Shown: positions 8,599 through 17,197, counted from the first letter of the stretch. The stretch: 64,000 bases of DNA from Bacteroidota bacterium (GCA_029552825.1 JAKPDL010000224.1:1-64000); one strand, 5' to 3'. Numbers and translations: made by a program. Notes: generated by a model from the sequence alone, not told the origin.

Positions 8599-9942
8599 TT
8601 AAAAAATTGAACCATATATCAAACCGGTAATTGTAGCCATTATAACCACAAGACTTACATAAACTACAGTTTTCTGGGTTCCTATGACTCCTCTTATTAC
8701 GAGCATATTCGGCAATGAAAGTGACGGCCCGGCAAGCAATAGTGCAAGAGCAGGACCTTTTCCCATTCCCGATGCAATAAGTCCCTGAAGAATAGGCACC
8801 TCGGTTAAAGTGGCGAAATACATGAATGCCCCTACAATAGATGCAAAGAAGTTTGAAAACACCGAATTACCACCTACCAGAGCAGTAACCCATTCGTTGG
8901 GAATAATACCAGGAATGGTTTTCCCATCGTGAGTTGAACCCAGCAGAAATCCTGCAATAACAACTCCTGTTGCAAGTAAAGGAAGTATCTGTTTTGCGAA
9001 ATCCCATGTTGCCAGTGTCCATGCTTTGTTTTCTTCATCAACCTTATCAAAAATCGTAATTATGCTTAATGCAATTATTCCGACAAGCATTGGTACAAGA
9101 GGCCTGAGCTTCTGACTTTCAATCAGATTATTCGACAGGATAACAGATGCAATAACAACTAAGGCAGCACCAAGAACCCACTGCCATTTTATTTTGAGAA
9201 TTTTAATAAGCGAATATCCAAGTACAAGGCTAAAGAAGCCTGTAATCCACCATTTATATTGCCAGATGGAGTACCACAAACTTGTTGTATCACCTTCGGC
9301 AGGTTTGCCCCAGTTTGCAAAAACAAGTATCAGAACGAGGGTAAAGAAGTGCAGTGATGTCTGCCACATAGGCCTTTTCTCCTGTGAGGGAACAATGTTC
9401 ATCTGTTCCTCTTTCTTTGCCTTTTCTTCTTTACGATAAATAATAGCCATTATTGAGCCGATTATGATACTGAATGCAACCGCACCTATGGTTCTGGCAA
9501 CCCCCATTTCAAAGCCCAGAATTCTTGCAGTAAGTATTATGGCAAGAATATTGATTGCAGGACCTGAGTAAAGGAATGCTATTGCCGGTCCAAGACCTGC
9601 CCCTCTTTTATGGATACTTGAAAACAGAGGAAGTATTGTACATGAGCAAACGGCAAGTATTGTACCTGATACTGAGGCCACCGTATAGGCAACCCACTTC
9701 CTGGCATTAGCCCCCAGATATTTGATAACAGATGCCTGGCTTATGAAAACAGAAATAACCCCGGCTATAAAGAATGCAGGAAGAAGACATAAAATGACAT
9801 GTTCCCGTGCATACCATTTGACAAGATCAAATGTGGCAGAAACAGCAGTGTTAAAACGGGTGCTTTCAATAGGAAGAAAGAATGCAACAGCAAACACTAT
9901 AATAATCCAGCCAAGTATTTTAAGTTCTTTCTTTGTTTCCAT
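8599..9942 (-). CDS. UPF0718 (DUF318) permease, ArsP/SO_0444-like
   Basis: A 447-residue membrane protein with about ten predicted TM helices and a long charged loop (about residues 168-190). The motif VCSCTILPLFSSI in the first half and the PNMLVIRGVIG segment in the second are typical of UPF0718 permeases. Members include ArsP, which exports trivalent organoarsenicals, and SO_0444-type metal efflux proteins. The CSC pair could bind arsenite or a thiophilic metal. It is co-directional with arsR and flanked by CMD and ArsF/ArsG-derived genes, so export of methylated or aromatic arsenicals is a reasonable inference given the arsM gene across the divergent promoter. Confidence 0.85.
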   Translation of the reverse strand: METKKELKILGWIIIVFAVAFFLPIESTRFNTAVSATFDLVKWYAREHVILCLLPAFFIAGVISVFISQASVIKYLGANARKWVAYTVASVSGTILAVCSCTILPLFSSIHKRGAGLGPAIAFLYSGPAINILAIILTARILGFEMGVARTIGAVAFSIIIGSIMAIIYRKEEKAKKEEQMNIVPSQEKRPMWQTSLHFFTLVLILVFANWGKPAEGDTTSLWYSIWQYKWWITGFFSLVLGYSLIKILKIKWQWVLGAALVVIASVILSNNLIESQKLRPLVPMLVGIIALSIITIFDKVDEENKAWTLATWDFAKQILPLLATGVVIAGFLLGSTHDGKTIPGIIPNEWVTALVGGNSVFSNFFASIVGAFMYFATLTEVPILQGLIASGMGKGPALALLLAGPSLSLPNMLVIRGVIGTQKTVVYVSLVVIMATITGLIYGSIF

Positions 9943-10024
9943 CTTTTTTATTCAAAAGTTTAATGTTTATTAACGGGATGATTTCAGTTTGTTATTTTCC
10001 AAAATCAAAATGACTAATAAAATT

Positions 10025-10683
10025 TTATAAGTACATTTTTATTGAATAATATATTCCGGTTACAATAAACAAGACTGCAACAGTTCGCCTGAACCAGAAT
10101 TCAAAATTCTTAAGTTTATTGTACACTGAGCCAATTCCTGAAACTGTATAGGCGATAATCCATGCGAAAATTATTACTGGAATTCCTGTGGCAATTGCAA
10201 ATATTACAGGAAGATATAGTCCTGAAGAGCTTGCAACTGTCATAGGTATCAGCATTCCAAAATAGAGCACACCGCTGTAAGGGCAGAAAGCAAGGGCAAA
10301 AAGCAAGCCGAGTAGCATAGCATCAAGGTAACTCCATTTCTTTTTGCCTTTTACAATAATAAGAGCCTGACCTGTAATACCAAATCTCTCTGCAACCGAT
10401 TTATTTACTTCTTCTTCTATATTGAGGGCCTTGAAAGTAATAAGCCCTGCCCTGAGATGATCAGGATAGAGCTCTTCAAGATATTCCTTTGTTTTAGCCT
10501 CGATAGTCAGACATGTAGCACACCGCATTGTAAAATGAAAGTAGTATATTTCAATCCTGTCAGAAACCGGGGAGCCGGTATCTGTGGATGAAATTGACAT
10601 GGTTTTGGGCTGGGAATTGCACGAGCCCAGAAGTATAGTCAATTCAATAATAATGAAGCTAGCAATTTTTTATCTGCTTTCAT
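10025..10683 (-). pseudogene. ArsF-ArsG deletion fusion with frameshifted signal peptide
   Basis: The open frame 10025-10642 (TTG start, 205 residues) joins two unlike halves. Residues 1-99 are a secreted thioredoxin-like domain with MRCATCLTIEA and ITGQALIIVKG, resembling ArsF. From about residue 100 it becomes the C-terminal half of an ArsG-type efflux permease (LLFALAFCPYSGVLYFGMLI, then two more TM helices). The start of ArsG (about three helices) and the end of ArsF are missing, as if one deletion near 10330-10350 joined two neighbouring genes. Upstream, an ATG at 10681-10683 begins MKADKK in another frame; one extra A in the A6 run (10666-10671) would give a perfect lipoprotein signal ending LLGSC. 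Probably non-functional, though a short fusion product is possible. Confidence 0.7.
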
Positions 10684-10688
10684 TTAAA

Positions 10689-10928
10689 TTATTGATTTTT
10701 AAGAATTAATTCTTTAACCTGATTTACTCCGGGCACCTGCCCGCTTATTACAATTTTTTCGTTTATTACAAGAGCCGGAGTGTGCAATACATTGTAACTC
10801 AAAATTTTCATAATATCTTCAACTTTTTCAACAGAAGCATTGACATCAAGCTCCTGCAGAGCCTCAAGTGTTACATTTTCGAGTGTTTTACATTTAGGGC
10901 ATCCGGTTCCGAGAATCTTTATATTCAT
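10689..10928 (-). CDS. Small thioredoxin-like protein (TM0996/MtH895 type), copy 2
   Basis: A 79-residue thioredoxin-fold protein with the redox motif GTGCPKCK near the N terminus (Cys about 9 and 12) and the cis-proline stretch TPALVINE. It is a paralogue of the protein at 7999-8241, with the same length and motif layout. It is the first gene after arsR, separated by 68 bases. Two such proteins in one operon suggest different partners, for example arsenate reductase and a permease-linked reductase. Cytosolic. Confidence 0.9.
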   Translation of the reverse strand: MNIKILGTGCPKCKTLENVTLEALQELDVNASVEKVEDIMKILSYNVLHTPALVINEKIVISGQVPGVNQVKELILKNQ

Positions 10929-10996
10929 AGCTTAAGTATTAAAGGATTTAACAAATTATTTGTCAGAGTAATTATTTTTATTCTTCACAGTAGATC

Positions 10997-11311
10997 TCAA
11001 AAATGTTGATTTTCGTTAAGGAACTTTTCAATTATTGCTTTTGCTTTCTCCCAGTTCTTTCTGTTTAAACAGTACTTAATGTACGGAGGATTAATTTCTC
11101 CCTGAATCATTCCTGCATATTTTAGTTCCTTAAGATGCTGGGATAAAGTGGACCTACCGATAGGAAGCTCTTCAACCAGATCTCCGCTGTAACAGCAGGC
11201 ATCCATTTTTATAAGCTTCTTGATTATGTAAATCCTCACGGGGTGGCTTAAGGCCTTGAATATTTTAGCCAGCTCGAGGATTTCAGTACTGAATTCAGGT
11301 CTTGGTGACAT
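10997..11311 (-). CDS. arsR: ArsR-family transcriptional repressor
   Basis: A 104-residue winged-helix ArsR/SmtB protein. The recognition helix region reads IGRSTLSQHLKELKYAGMI, typical of the family, and HPVRIYIIKKL is the alpha-2/3 segment. A CC pair (ACCYSGDL) at about residues 38-39 is the likely arsenite-sensing site, in place of the classic CVC. It heads the minus-strand operon and diverges from arsC; the intergenic dyad at 11325-11350 is its probable operator. Derepression by As(III) would switch on both arms. Confidence 0.92.
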   Translation of the reverse strand: MSPRPEFSTEILELAKIFKALSHPVRIYIIKKLIKMDACCYSGDLVEELPIGRSTLSQHLKELKYAGMIQGEINPPYIKYCLNRKNWEKAKAIIEKFLNENQHF

Positions 11312-11324
11312 GATATTTTATTTT

Positions 11325-11350
11325 AATATTTCGCGAAATTACGAAATATT
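11325..11350. promoter_or_regulatory. Candidate ArsR operator, inverted repeat
   Basis: A perfect dyad: AATATTTCG (11325-11333) and CGAAATATT (11342-11350), separated by eight bases that create a second inner palindrome, TTTCGCGAAA. It lies in the 57-base gap between the divergent arsR and arsC starts and immediately upstream of the arsC -7 box. Position and symmetry fit a dimeric ArsR operator controlling both directions. The assignment to ArsR is inference. Confidence 0.7.
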
Positions 11351-11352
11351 TT

Positions 11353-11360
11353 TATATTTG
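11353..11360 (+). promoter_or_regulatory. Bacteroidetes-type -7 box of arsC
   Basis: TATATTTG matches the Bacteroidetes -7 consensus TAnnTTTG exactly. It ends nine bases before the TTG start of arsC, so the mRNA leader would be only a few bases long or absent. The presumed -33 region falls inside the dyad at 11325-11350, so a bound repressor would block the polymerase. Confidence 0.6.
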
Positions 11361-11368
11361 CAAAAAAC

Positions 11369-11806
11369 TTGAAAAAAGTGAAGATACTTATATTATGTAC
11401 AGGCAACAGCTGTCGCAGCCAGATGGCTCATGGTTTTTTGCAGTCGTTCGACAGCAGGCTTGAAGTACACTCGGCGGGAACAGAACCGGGCAATGAGGTA
11501 AACAGCAGGGCGGTAAAAGTTATGGCAGAAGTTGGTATTGATATTAGCCGGCATTATCCAAAACATGTAGAAAAGTATATTAACGATGAATGGGATTATG
11601 TGATCACTGTGTGCGACAGTGCAAATGAAACTTGCCCAATCTTTACGGGTAAAGTAAAGCAACGACTGCATATGGGTTATGAAGATCCTTCATTCAAAGT
11701 CGGTCCGGAAGATTATATCATGAACGAATTCCGTAGAGTAAGGGATCAGATAAAAGAAGATTTTTACAGATTATATATTGAAAAAATAAAACCGGAGCTC
11801 AAATGA
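11369..11806 (+). CDS. arsC: Arsenate reductase, thioredoxin-coupled LMW-phosphatase type
   Basis: Reduces arsenate to arsenite. The P-loop is LCTGNSCR with catalytic Cys10 and Arg16; YEDPS supplies the general-acid Asp near 106; and VCDSANETC gives Cys82 and Cys89. With the TTG start, these fall at the same numbers as Cys10/82/89 of the plasmid pI258 enzyme, which supports that start over the GTG three codons later. The Cys triad implies recycling by thioredoxin, fitting the small thioredoxin-like genes in the divergent operon. It is the first gene of the plus-strand ars unit and overlaps the next gene by four bases (ATGA). Confidence 0.95.
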   Translation: MKKVKILILCTGNSCRSQMAHGFLQSFDSRLEVHSAGTEPGNEVNSRAVKVMAEVGIDISRHYPKHVEKYINDEWDYVITVCDSANETCPIFTGKVKQRLHMGYEDPSFKVGPEDYIMNEFRRVRDQIKEDFYRLYIEKIKPELK

Positions 11807-12243
11807 CAAAATCAGAAAAAGCAGTTGATTATTTCAGGAAGAATTATAACTGTGCACAGTCAGTGTTAACAGCTTTTGGACCGGATTACGGATTATCGGA
11901 AGATTTTTGTATGAAAGTTGCTTGTGCTTTCGGCGGGGGAATGGGACGACAGCAATACACATGCGGAGCAGTTACCGGTGCACTCATGGTGCTTGGACTT
12001 AAATACGGAAAAGGGTTGAATAATCCTGAAGAAAAAAAGAGACATACTTATTCACTGACAAAAAAGTTTATCAGTGAATTTATAAGGATTAACGGTTCGT
12101 CGAATTGCCGTGAGTTACTCGAAGGATTGGATATGAATAATGAAGATGATTTGAAAGTCATAAAAGAAAAAAATCTTTTTGAAACGAGATGTGAAAAATT
12201 TATTGCTGATGCGGTAGATATTCTTGAAAAGATTCTAAAATAA
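11803..12243 (+). CDS. C_GCAxxG_C_C family putative redox protein
   Basis: A 146-residue member of the C_GCAxxG_C_C family: NCAQSV near residue 19, an FCMKVACAFGGGMG stretch, the signature TCGAVTGALMVLG near 60, and later NCRELL and RCEKFI cysteines. The family is thought to be redox active but has no confirmed reaction. Translation is coupled to arsC by an ATGA overlap, and arsM follows 9 bases later, so a role in arsenic thiol chemistry is likely. Cytosolic. Confidence 0.88.
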   Translation: MTKSEKAVDYFRKNYNCAQSVLTAFGPDYGLSEDFCMKVACAFGGGMGRQQYTCGAVTGALMVLGLKYGKGLNNPEEKKRHTYSLTKKFISEFIRINGSSNCRELLEGLDMNNEDDLKVIKEKNLFETRCEKFIADAVDILEKILK

Positions 12244-12252
12244 ATCATTAAC

Positions 12253-13053
12253 ATGAAACCAGATGAAATAAAAAATATTGTAAGGGATAAATATGAAAAT
12301 ATTGCAGGTTTTGAGGGTGAAAATAAAGCATCATGTTGCAGCAGTGCATGTTGTTGTACAGGTGAAGATATTACTGCATTCAACGAAAAATATGGAGAAC
12401 GTCCCGGATATATTTCTGAAGCTGATCTGGGTCTGGGGTGCGGCATTCCAACAGATTTTGCAGGGATAAAACAGGAGGATCATGTTCTTGACCTGGGTAG
12501 TGGCGCCGGGAATGACTGCTTTGTCGCCAGGGCACTTGTAGGGGAAAAAGGTCGTGTTACAGGAATAGATTTTACCCGGAAAATGGTTGAAAAAGCGCGT
12601 GAAAACTGTCAGAAGCTGGGTTATAACAATGTTGAATTTGTGGAAGGAGATATTGAGGCAATGCCTTTTGAGGATAATTCATTTGATGTTGTTCTGTCCA
12701 ATTGTGTTCTTAATCTTGTTCCCGACAAGGCAAAAGCTTTCAGCGAAATATACAGGGTCTTGAAACCAGGAGGACATTTCTGCATCTCAGACGTTGTTCT
12801 GAAAGGACAACTCTCTGAAAAAACCAGGCATAATGCTGAATTATATGCTGGATGTATTTCTGGAGCATGCAGTATTGAAGAATATATTGGTATTATAAGC
12901 AAAACAGGTTTCAGGAATATTACTGTTCATAAACAGAGAAAAATCAGCATACCTCCTGAAATTGAATTTGAAATGGAATCACAATCATTAAATGATGAAA
13001 TTGAAGGTGACGAGAAAGGTATTTTCAGCATAACAGTTTCGGCAATAAAATAA
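12253..13053 (+). CDS. arsM: Arsenite S-adenosylmethionine methyltransferase
   Basis: Methylates As(III) stepwise with SAM. The SAM-binding motif [10 protein letters not shown] starts near residue 79 and the acidic end of strand 2 is VTGIDFT. Cysteines 63 (LGCGIP), 151 (SNCVL) and 201 (AGCISGAC) sit in the same order and context as the three As-binding cysteines of characterised ArsM enzymes. The N-terminal cluster CCSSACCC (28-35) is common in bacterial ArsM. At 266 residues it is a normal size. It lies third in the arsC unit. Its products may be substrates for the UPF0718 permease of the divergent operon. Confidence 0.95.
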   Translation: MKPDEIKNIVRDKYENIAGFEGENKASCCSSACCCTGEDITAFNEKYGERPGYISEADLGLGCGIPTDFAGIKQEDHVLDLGSGAGNDCFVARALVGEKGRVTGIDFTRKMVEKARENCQKLGYNNVEFVEGDIEAMPFEDNSFDVVLSNCVLNLVPDKAKAFSEIYRVLKPGGHFCISDVVLKGQLSEKTRHNAELYAGCISGACSIEEYIGIISKTGFRNITVHKQRKISIPPEIEFEMESQSLNDEIEGDEKGIFSITVSAIK

Positions 13054-13102
13054 AAAAGTTCAAATTGATTCCAAATCTTCAAATTTTTATATTATTAATC
13101 CT

Positions 13103-14146
13103 ATGGAAGCAATTAAAAGACTATCATTTTTTGACCGCTATCTGACATTATGGATTTTTCTTGTGATGTTTGCCGGCGTAGGTGCAGGATATTTTTTCCC
13201 GCGTATAGCTGATTTCTGGAATTCATTAAGCTCCGGTACTACGAATATACCAATTGCCATCGGGCTTATATTAATGATGTATCCTCCTCTTGCAAAGGTC
13301 AGGTATGAAAAGTTGCCACTTGTTTTTAAAAATTTCAGATTATTGGGTCTTTCTCTATCAATGAACTGGATAATAGGACCGATTGTGATGTTTCTTCTGG
13401 CGATTTTATTTCTTCACAATCATCCCGGACTTATGGTTGGGGTGATTCTTGTAGGTCTTGCAAGATGCATTGCAATGGTACTTGTATGGAACGACCTTGC
13501 AAAGGGGGACACTGAACTTGCAGCTGGACTGGTAGCTTTCAATGCACTTTTCCAGGTGTTCTTTTACTCGGTATATGCATATGTTTTCATTACCCTTTTA
13601 CCACCTCTTTTCGGATTGAAGGGTGAGATTGTGGAGGTTTCGATATCTGAAATTGCAGTTACGGTTCTTATATATCTTGGTATTCCTTTTTTCGCCGGAC
13701 TTATAACGAATATCATCCTAAGACGTACAGCAGGGGATGAATGGTATTACAGGAAATTTATCCCAAAAGCATCATGGCTGACTCCGATAGCCCTTCTTTT
13801 TACGATTTTTGTAATGTTTTCCCTGAAGGGAGAAAAAATTATTGAACTGCCCCTTGATGTGGTGAGAGTAGCCATTCCTTATACAATATACTTTGCCGTA
13901 ATGTTTTTCTCCACATTTTTTATTGCTAAACTGATGGGATCGGGTTATGAAAAATCGACTACTATGGCTTTCACCGCAGGTAGCAATGATTTTGAACTGG
14001 CAATAGCAGTGGCAGTTGCAGTGTTCGGTATCGCTTCTCCTGCTGCATTTGCAACGGTAATTGGTCCTCTTGTGGAAGTGCCGGTTTTGATAATGCTCGT
14101 GAATGTTGCACTATATTTCAGAAAAAAGTATTTTGCTGAAGCATAA
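13103..14146 (+). CDS. acr3: Arsenite efflux permease Acr3
   Basis: A 347-residue, ten-helix BASS-superfamily transporter that exports arsenite. The Acr3 signature [13 protein letters not shown] with Cys122 is intact, as are the second-half motifs [20 protein letters not shown] and [11 protein letters not shown]. ArsB-type features are absent. It follows arsM by 49 bases and probably ends the plus-strand arsenic unit; no clear hairpin terminator is seen after it. Confidence 0.95.
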   Translation: MEAIKRLSFFDRYLTLWIFLVMFAGVGAGYFFPRIADFWNSLSSGTTNIPIAIGLILMMYPPLAKVRYEKLPLVFKNFRLLGLSLSMNWIIGPIVMFLLAILFLHNHPGLMVGVILVGLARCIAMVLVWNDLAKGDTELAAGLVAFNALFQVFFYSVYAYVFITLLPPLFGLKGEIVEVSISEIAVTVLIYLGIPFFAGLITNIILRRTAGDEWYYRKFIPKASWLTPIALLFTIFVMFSLKGEKIIELPLDVVRVAIPYTIYFAVMFFSTFFIAKLMGSGYEKSTTMAFTAGSNDFELAIAVAVAVFGIASPAAFATVIGPLVEVPVLIMLVNVALYFRKKYFAEA

Positions 14147-14311
14147 AGAATAGTCTGCATTAAAGTATTTTTACTTCATTCAATCTTTGCTCTTATCGTT
14201 AAAGAGAGGGGGTATTAATTTCTATATAATTTTAAGGTTGTTTAATATTCCATTTTGTTAGTCTTGTTTTCGTAAATAATTCTGAAATTAGGAGTGAAAA
14301 TATTTTTAACC

Positions 14312-15217
14312 ATGAGAAATAAGTTCTGTTTAAAATCGGCGGTCAATGGAATTGTAACACTGATTCTTTTCTTTGCTCTGAGTGGTTGTAAAGGAAAGAG
14401 CGATTCTTTCTCGTTTGTTTTTATGAGTGACATTCACCTCACCTACGAAAGAAATGCAATTCCGGGTTTTAAAAAAGCCATTGAAGAGGTCAATAAACTT
14501 AAACCCGATTTTGTTATTACAGGCGGTGACCTTATTATGGATGCCCTATCGCAAAGATATACAATGGCTGATTCTCTTTATAACCTTTATTCTGAAATGG
14601 TAAAAGAGATTAAAGCTCCTGTTTACAACACTATGGGGAATCACGAGCTTTATGGTATATACAGCCGCAGCGGTGCTGACCCATCTAATCCGGAATACGG
14701 AGAAAAGATGTTCGAAAAAAGATTGGGGAAATCATATTACTCATTTGACTATAAAGGCTGGAAATTTTTAGTGTTGAATTCAGTGGAAGACACTGGAAAA
14801 GACAGATATATAGGGTTTATTGACAGTACACAGATAAACTGGATTAAAGAGGAACTGCAGAAAACGGATACACTTACACCAGTTGTTCTGGTAACCCATA
14901 TGCCGTTTATCACGGTTAACTCTCAAATGTACAGATATTCTACAGCATCAAACGATTCCGGCCTTGTGGTGGTCAATTCCAGGGAAGTGCTGGATCTTTT
15001 CAGCCATTATAACCTGAAGCTTGTTCTTCAGGGTCATCTGCATATGGTTGAGGATATATACATAGATGGCATAAGATTCATTACCGGAGGAGCTGTATCA
15101 GCAAACTGGTGGAGAGGGCCTTACCGTGGTGATGAGGAAGGATTTATCCTTGTAAATGTGAAAGGTGATGATTTTACATGGAAATTTATAGATTACGGAT
15201 GGGAAGTACAAAAATGA
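14312..15217 (+). CDS. Calcineurin-like metallophosphoesterase lipoprotein
   Basis: About 301 residues, starting at the ATG at 14312; a GTG 18 bases upstream is in frame but gives a poorer signal peptide. The lipobox is ALSGCKG, so the protein is lipid-anchored outside the cytoplasm. All metal motifs of the fold are present: SDIHL, GGDLI, GNHE, VTHMP and GHLHM. It therefore hydrolyses a phosphoester in the periplasm; the substrate is unknown. The next gene, also a phosphatase, starts four bases later, suggesting a shared phospholipid or nucleotide task with dgkA downstream. Confidence 0.9.
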   Translation: MRNKFCLKSAVNGIVTLILFFALSGCKGKSDSFSFVFMSDIHLTYERNAIPGFKKAIEEVNKLKPDFVITGGDLIMDALSQRYTMADSLYNLYSEMVKEIKAPVYNTMGNHELYGIYSRSGADPSNPEYGEKMFEKRLGKSYYSFDYKGWKFLVLNSVEDTGKDRYIGFIDSTQINWIKEELQKTDTLTPVVLVTHMPFITVNSQMYRYSTASNDSGLVVVNSREVLDLFSHYNLKLVLQGHLHMVEDIYIDGIRFITGGAVSANWWRGPYRGDEEGFILVNVKGDDFTWKFIDYGWEVQK

Positions 15218-15220
15218 AAT

Positions 15221-15997
15221 ATGTCTGCTGAGAAATATGAATATCAGGCCATGCTGAAATCAGTGATGAATTTCAGGGATGCAGGTGATTCAGACCCTGC
15301 AGGTGGTACCGGACTGAGAAAAGGTCTGATTTACAGGTCTGGTAGTCTTGACAGGATAAAACGGGAAGACATTAGAAGGTTGCAACAGCTTGGTATCAAG
15401 GCCATTGTTGATTTGAGAGCTCCTGCTGAATATAGTAAAAGAAAAGTTGTGATACCGGGGATTAATGTGTTTTCCATGCCACTTGATTTTGAGTACGTTA
15501 CACGTGAAAGGCTGAAGCCCCTTATAATGAGCGGGAATCAGGAGGAAGCAGTTCAGAAAGTAATAACTGAACTATATCGAGAGATTCTTGATGCTGCAAT
15601 ACCAATTTACAGAGAAATTGTTGAAATGATACTAGACGGAGGGCATACCCCGATGCTTATACATTGCCGGGCAGGAAAAGACCGGACAGGTATCATATGT
15701 GCTCTTCTTCAAATGGCTGCAGGTAGCAGCGAAGATTCAATTATTCGAAATTTTATGAAATCGAATGATGTAATTGTGCCCTACTACCGGAAAAGGCTCT
15801 GGATACGAAAAATATTATCTCTCGGGTTTTTTCCTGCTGATGCCATTCTTGATGCCATTACCCTGCGTGGAGAAAATATCAGAGAAGTTATTAAGAGAGT
15901 CAGGGTGCATTATGGCGGGATTGCTGGTTATTTATCGGTTTCCGGATTTGATATGTCGAAGTTTATGTTATTGAAAGGCAAATTGAATAACATATAA
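15221..15997 (+). CDS. Tyrosine-phosphatase-like protein (Y_phosphatase3)
   Basis: A 258-residue protein-tyrosine/dual-specificity phosphatase-like enzyme. The P-loop is HCRAGKDRTG with Cys149 and Arg155, and the N-terminal FRDAG and IYRSGSL motifs are those of the Y_phosphatase3 family. No signal peptide. It sits between a metallophosphoesterase and dgkA with gaps of 3-4 bases. Family members act on phosphotyrosine or on phosphoinositide/lipid phosphates; the dgkA neighbour makes a lipid-related substrate worth considering. Confidence 0.88.
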   Translation: MSAEKYEYQAMLKSVMNFRDAGDSDPAGGTGLRKGLIYRSGSLDRIKREDIRRLQQLGIKAIVDLRAPAEYSKRKVVIPGINVFSMPLDFEYVTRERLKPLIMSGNQEEAVQKVITELYREILDAAIPIYREIVEMILDGGHTPMLIHCRAGKDRTGIICALLQMAAGSSEDSIIRNFMKSNDVIVPYYRKRLWIRKILSLGFFPADAILDAITLRGENIREVIKRVRVHYGGIAGYLSVSGFDMSKFMLLKGKLNNI

Positions 15998-16001
15998 AAT
16001 T

Positions 16002-16415
16002 ATGATGGTACAGGCAAATGATGAAAAAGTCAGGGAGGCTTCAGAAATAAAAAAAAGGATTTACAGTTTCAGAAATGCTTTCAGAGGGATTTGGACAGTA
16101 TTCAGGTTTGAAAAAAATTTCAGGATTCAGTTTATAATTTTTTTATTGGTTATTGCTGCAGGTATTGTCCTTGACATATCAGTGGTAGGGTGGATTGCTG
16201 TTATAATTGTATCGGGGCTGGTATTTGCCAGCGAATGTTTTAATACTGCTGTTGAGTATCTTGGTGATGCAATAACTGAAGGAGAAGACATAAATATTAA
16301 GAAAGCAAAAGATGTTGCTGCTGCAGGAGTATTGATTTCAGCAATTATTTCAGTTATAACAGGTTTTATTGTTTTTCTACCAGCTGTATTAAGGTCTCTG
16401 GGTTTACGGGTTTAG
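16002..16415 (+). CDS. dgkA: Diacylglycerol/undecaprenol kinase
   Basis: A 137-residue prokaryotic DgkA-family membrane kinase with three TM helices (about 44-62, 65-83 and 110-130). The active-site segment ASECFNTAVEYLGD matches the ExxNTAxE signature, with Glu and Asn as catalytic/metal residues. It phosphorylates diacylglycerol or undecaprenol. The start has two Met codons in a row; either may be used. It is the last gene of the phosphoesterase-phosphatase-kinase string. Confidence 0.92.
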   Translation: MMVQANDEKVREASEIKKRIYSFRNAFRGIWTVFRFEKNFRIQFIIFLLVIAAGIVLDISVVGWIAVIIVSGLVFASECFNTAVEYLGDAITEGEDINIKKAKDVAAAGVLISAIISVITGFIVFLPAVLRSLGLRV

Positions 16416-16750
16416 GTGATGTTTTATCTGTAAGTCTTTAATTTTCATAAAACATAACTAATTGAATTGCATTATTTTATCAAATAGTAAATATTTCTAA
16501 ATGATAAAATATATCAGTTGATAAAATTTTTTAAATGATAAAAAATACTAACTAGTAGTTATTATTATTTGATAAAATTTCTTATCCGTCGAATTAACTT
16601 CCTCATATTTAATTACAAAATAAACTCCAGTCTGAATAAACCTTTTGATTTATAAATTAACCACTAATTCCAATACTACCAGAATTGAAAGATGTGGAAA
16701 TATTTAACTTTTCAGTGTTATGAAATAAATTTGTGTAAAATTATCGTGCT
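16416..16750. other. AT-rich intergenic region
   Basis: This 335-base gap has no plausible gene. It contains the 17-bp-spaced TGATAAAA array described separately (16475-16586) and otherwise only AT-rich sequence. The remainder up to the start at 16751 shows no convincing hairpin. Confidence 0.6.
16475..16586. repeat. TGATAAAA direct-repeat array with 17-bp period
   Basis: The 8-mer TGATAAAA starts at exactly 16502, 16519, 16536 and 16570: spacings of 17, 17 and 34 bases, so one unit (16553) is degenerate. A further weak unit lies one period upstream (16485), and an inverted copy, TTTTATCA, is at 16475. Flanking sequence between the 8-mers is not conserved. This pattern fits a tandem protein-binding site more than a CRISPR or simple repeat. 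It lies between dgkA and the small membrane protein gene. Confidence 0.6.
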
Positions 16751-17197
16751 ATGACACTTAAATTTATCCTTCTTGCTGTTTTCGGAATTGCAATGGCACA
16801 CCTCGAAGGAGTAGTGGTAGTCTATCTGAGAAAAGCAATTGGAATCCTCGACTCGGATTCCAACAAGGAGGCTGTTAACCAGATTAATCCATGGTATCTA
16901 AAAGTTGAAATGACCCGTGAAGCCGCAACAATAATAATGCTGGCAGTTATTGCTTATCTTACAGGTACTTCATGGGTTGAGAAAGGTATATTCTTTCTCT
17001 GGACTTTTGCCTTCTGGGACCTTTTTTATTACCTGTCACTTTTTATACTGATAAAATGGCCTCCCTCATTGAATACAATTGATGTACTGTTTCTCATACC
17101 TAAACCATGGATTGCCCCGGTATGGTTCCCGATAGGAGTTTCATCACTGACAATAATAGTTATCGCAATACTCTATTTATTTAGAATTATTCCATGA
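16751..17197 (+). CDS. Conserved small membrane protein, four TM helices
   Basis: I do not recognise the family. The 148-residue product has four hydrophobic segments (about 3-24, 56-73, 78-100 and 118-146). Polar residues lie in or near the membrane (HLEG near 18, EMTREAA near 54, FWDLFYY near 90), and a long loop holds WYLKVEM. The loop charge pattern and aromatic residues suggest a folded membrane protein and not a spurious frame. It stands alone, after the repeat array and before the decayed glycosidase. Confidence 0.75.
   Translation: MTLKFILLAVFGIAMAHLEGVVVVYLRKAIGILDSDSNKEAVNQINPWYLKVEMTREAATIIMLAVIAYLTGTSWVEKGIFFLWTFAFWDLFYYLSLFILIKWPPSLNTIDVLFLIPKPWIAPVWFPIGVSSLTIIVIAILYLFRIIP

Noticed and set aside
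10666-10671. Programmed frameshift in the arsF signal peptide
   Set aside because: The A6 run could slip, but the gene is also truncated and fused, so mutation or sequencing error is more likely than a conserved recoding site.
13103-14146. ArsB-type arsenite pump
   Set aside because: The [13 protein letters not shown] motif and ten-helix length identify Acr3, which is unrelated to ArsB.
16475-16586. Possible CRISPR array
   Set aside because: Repeats are only 8 bases with 9-base gaps and no cas genes are near; it fits a binding-site array instead.
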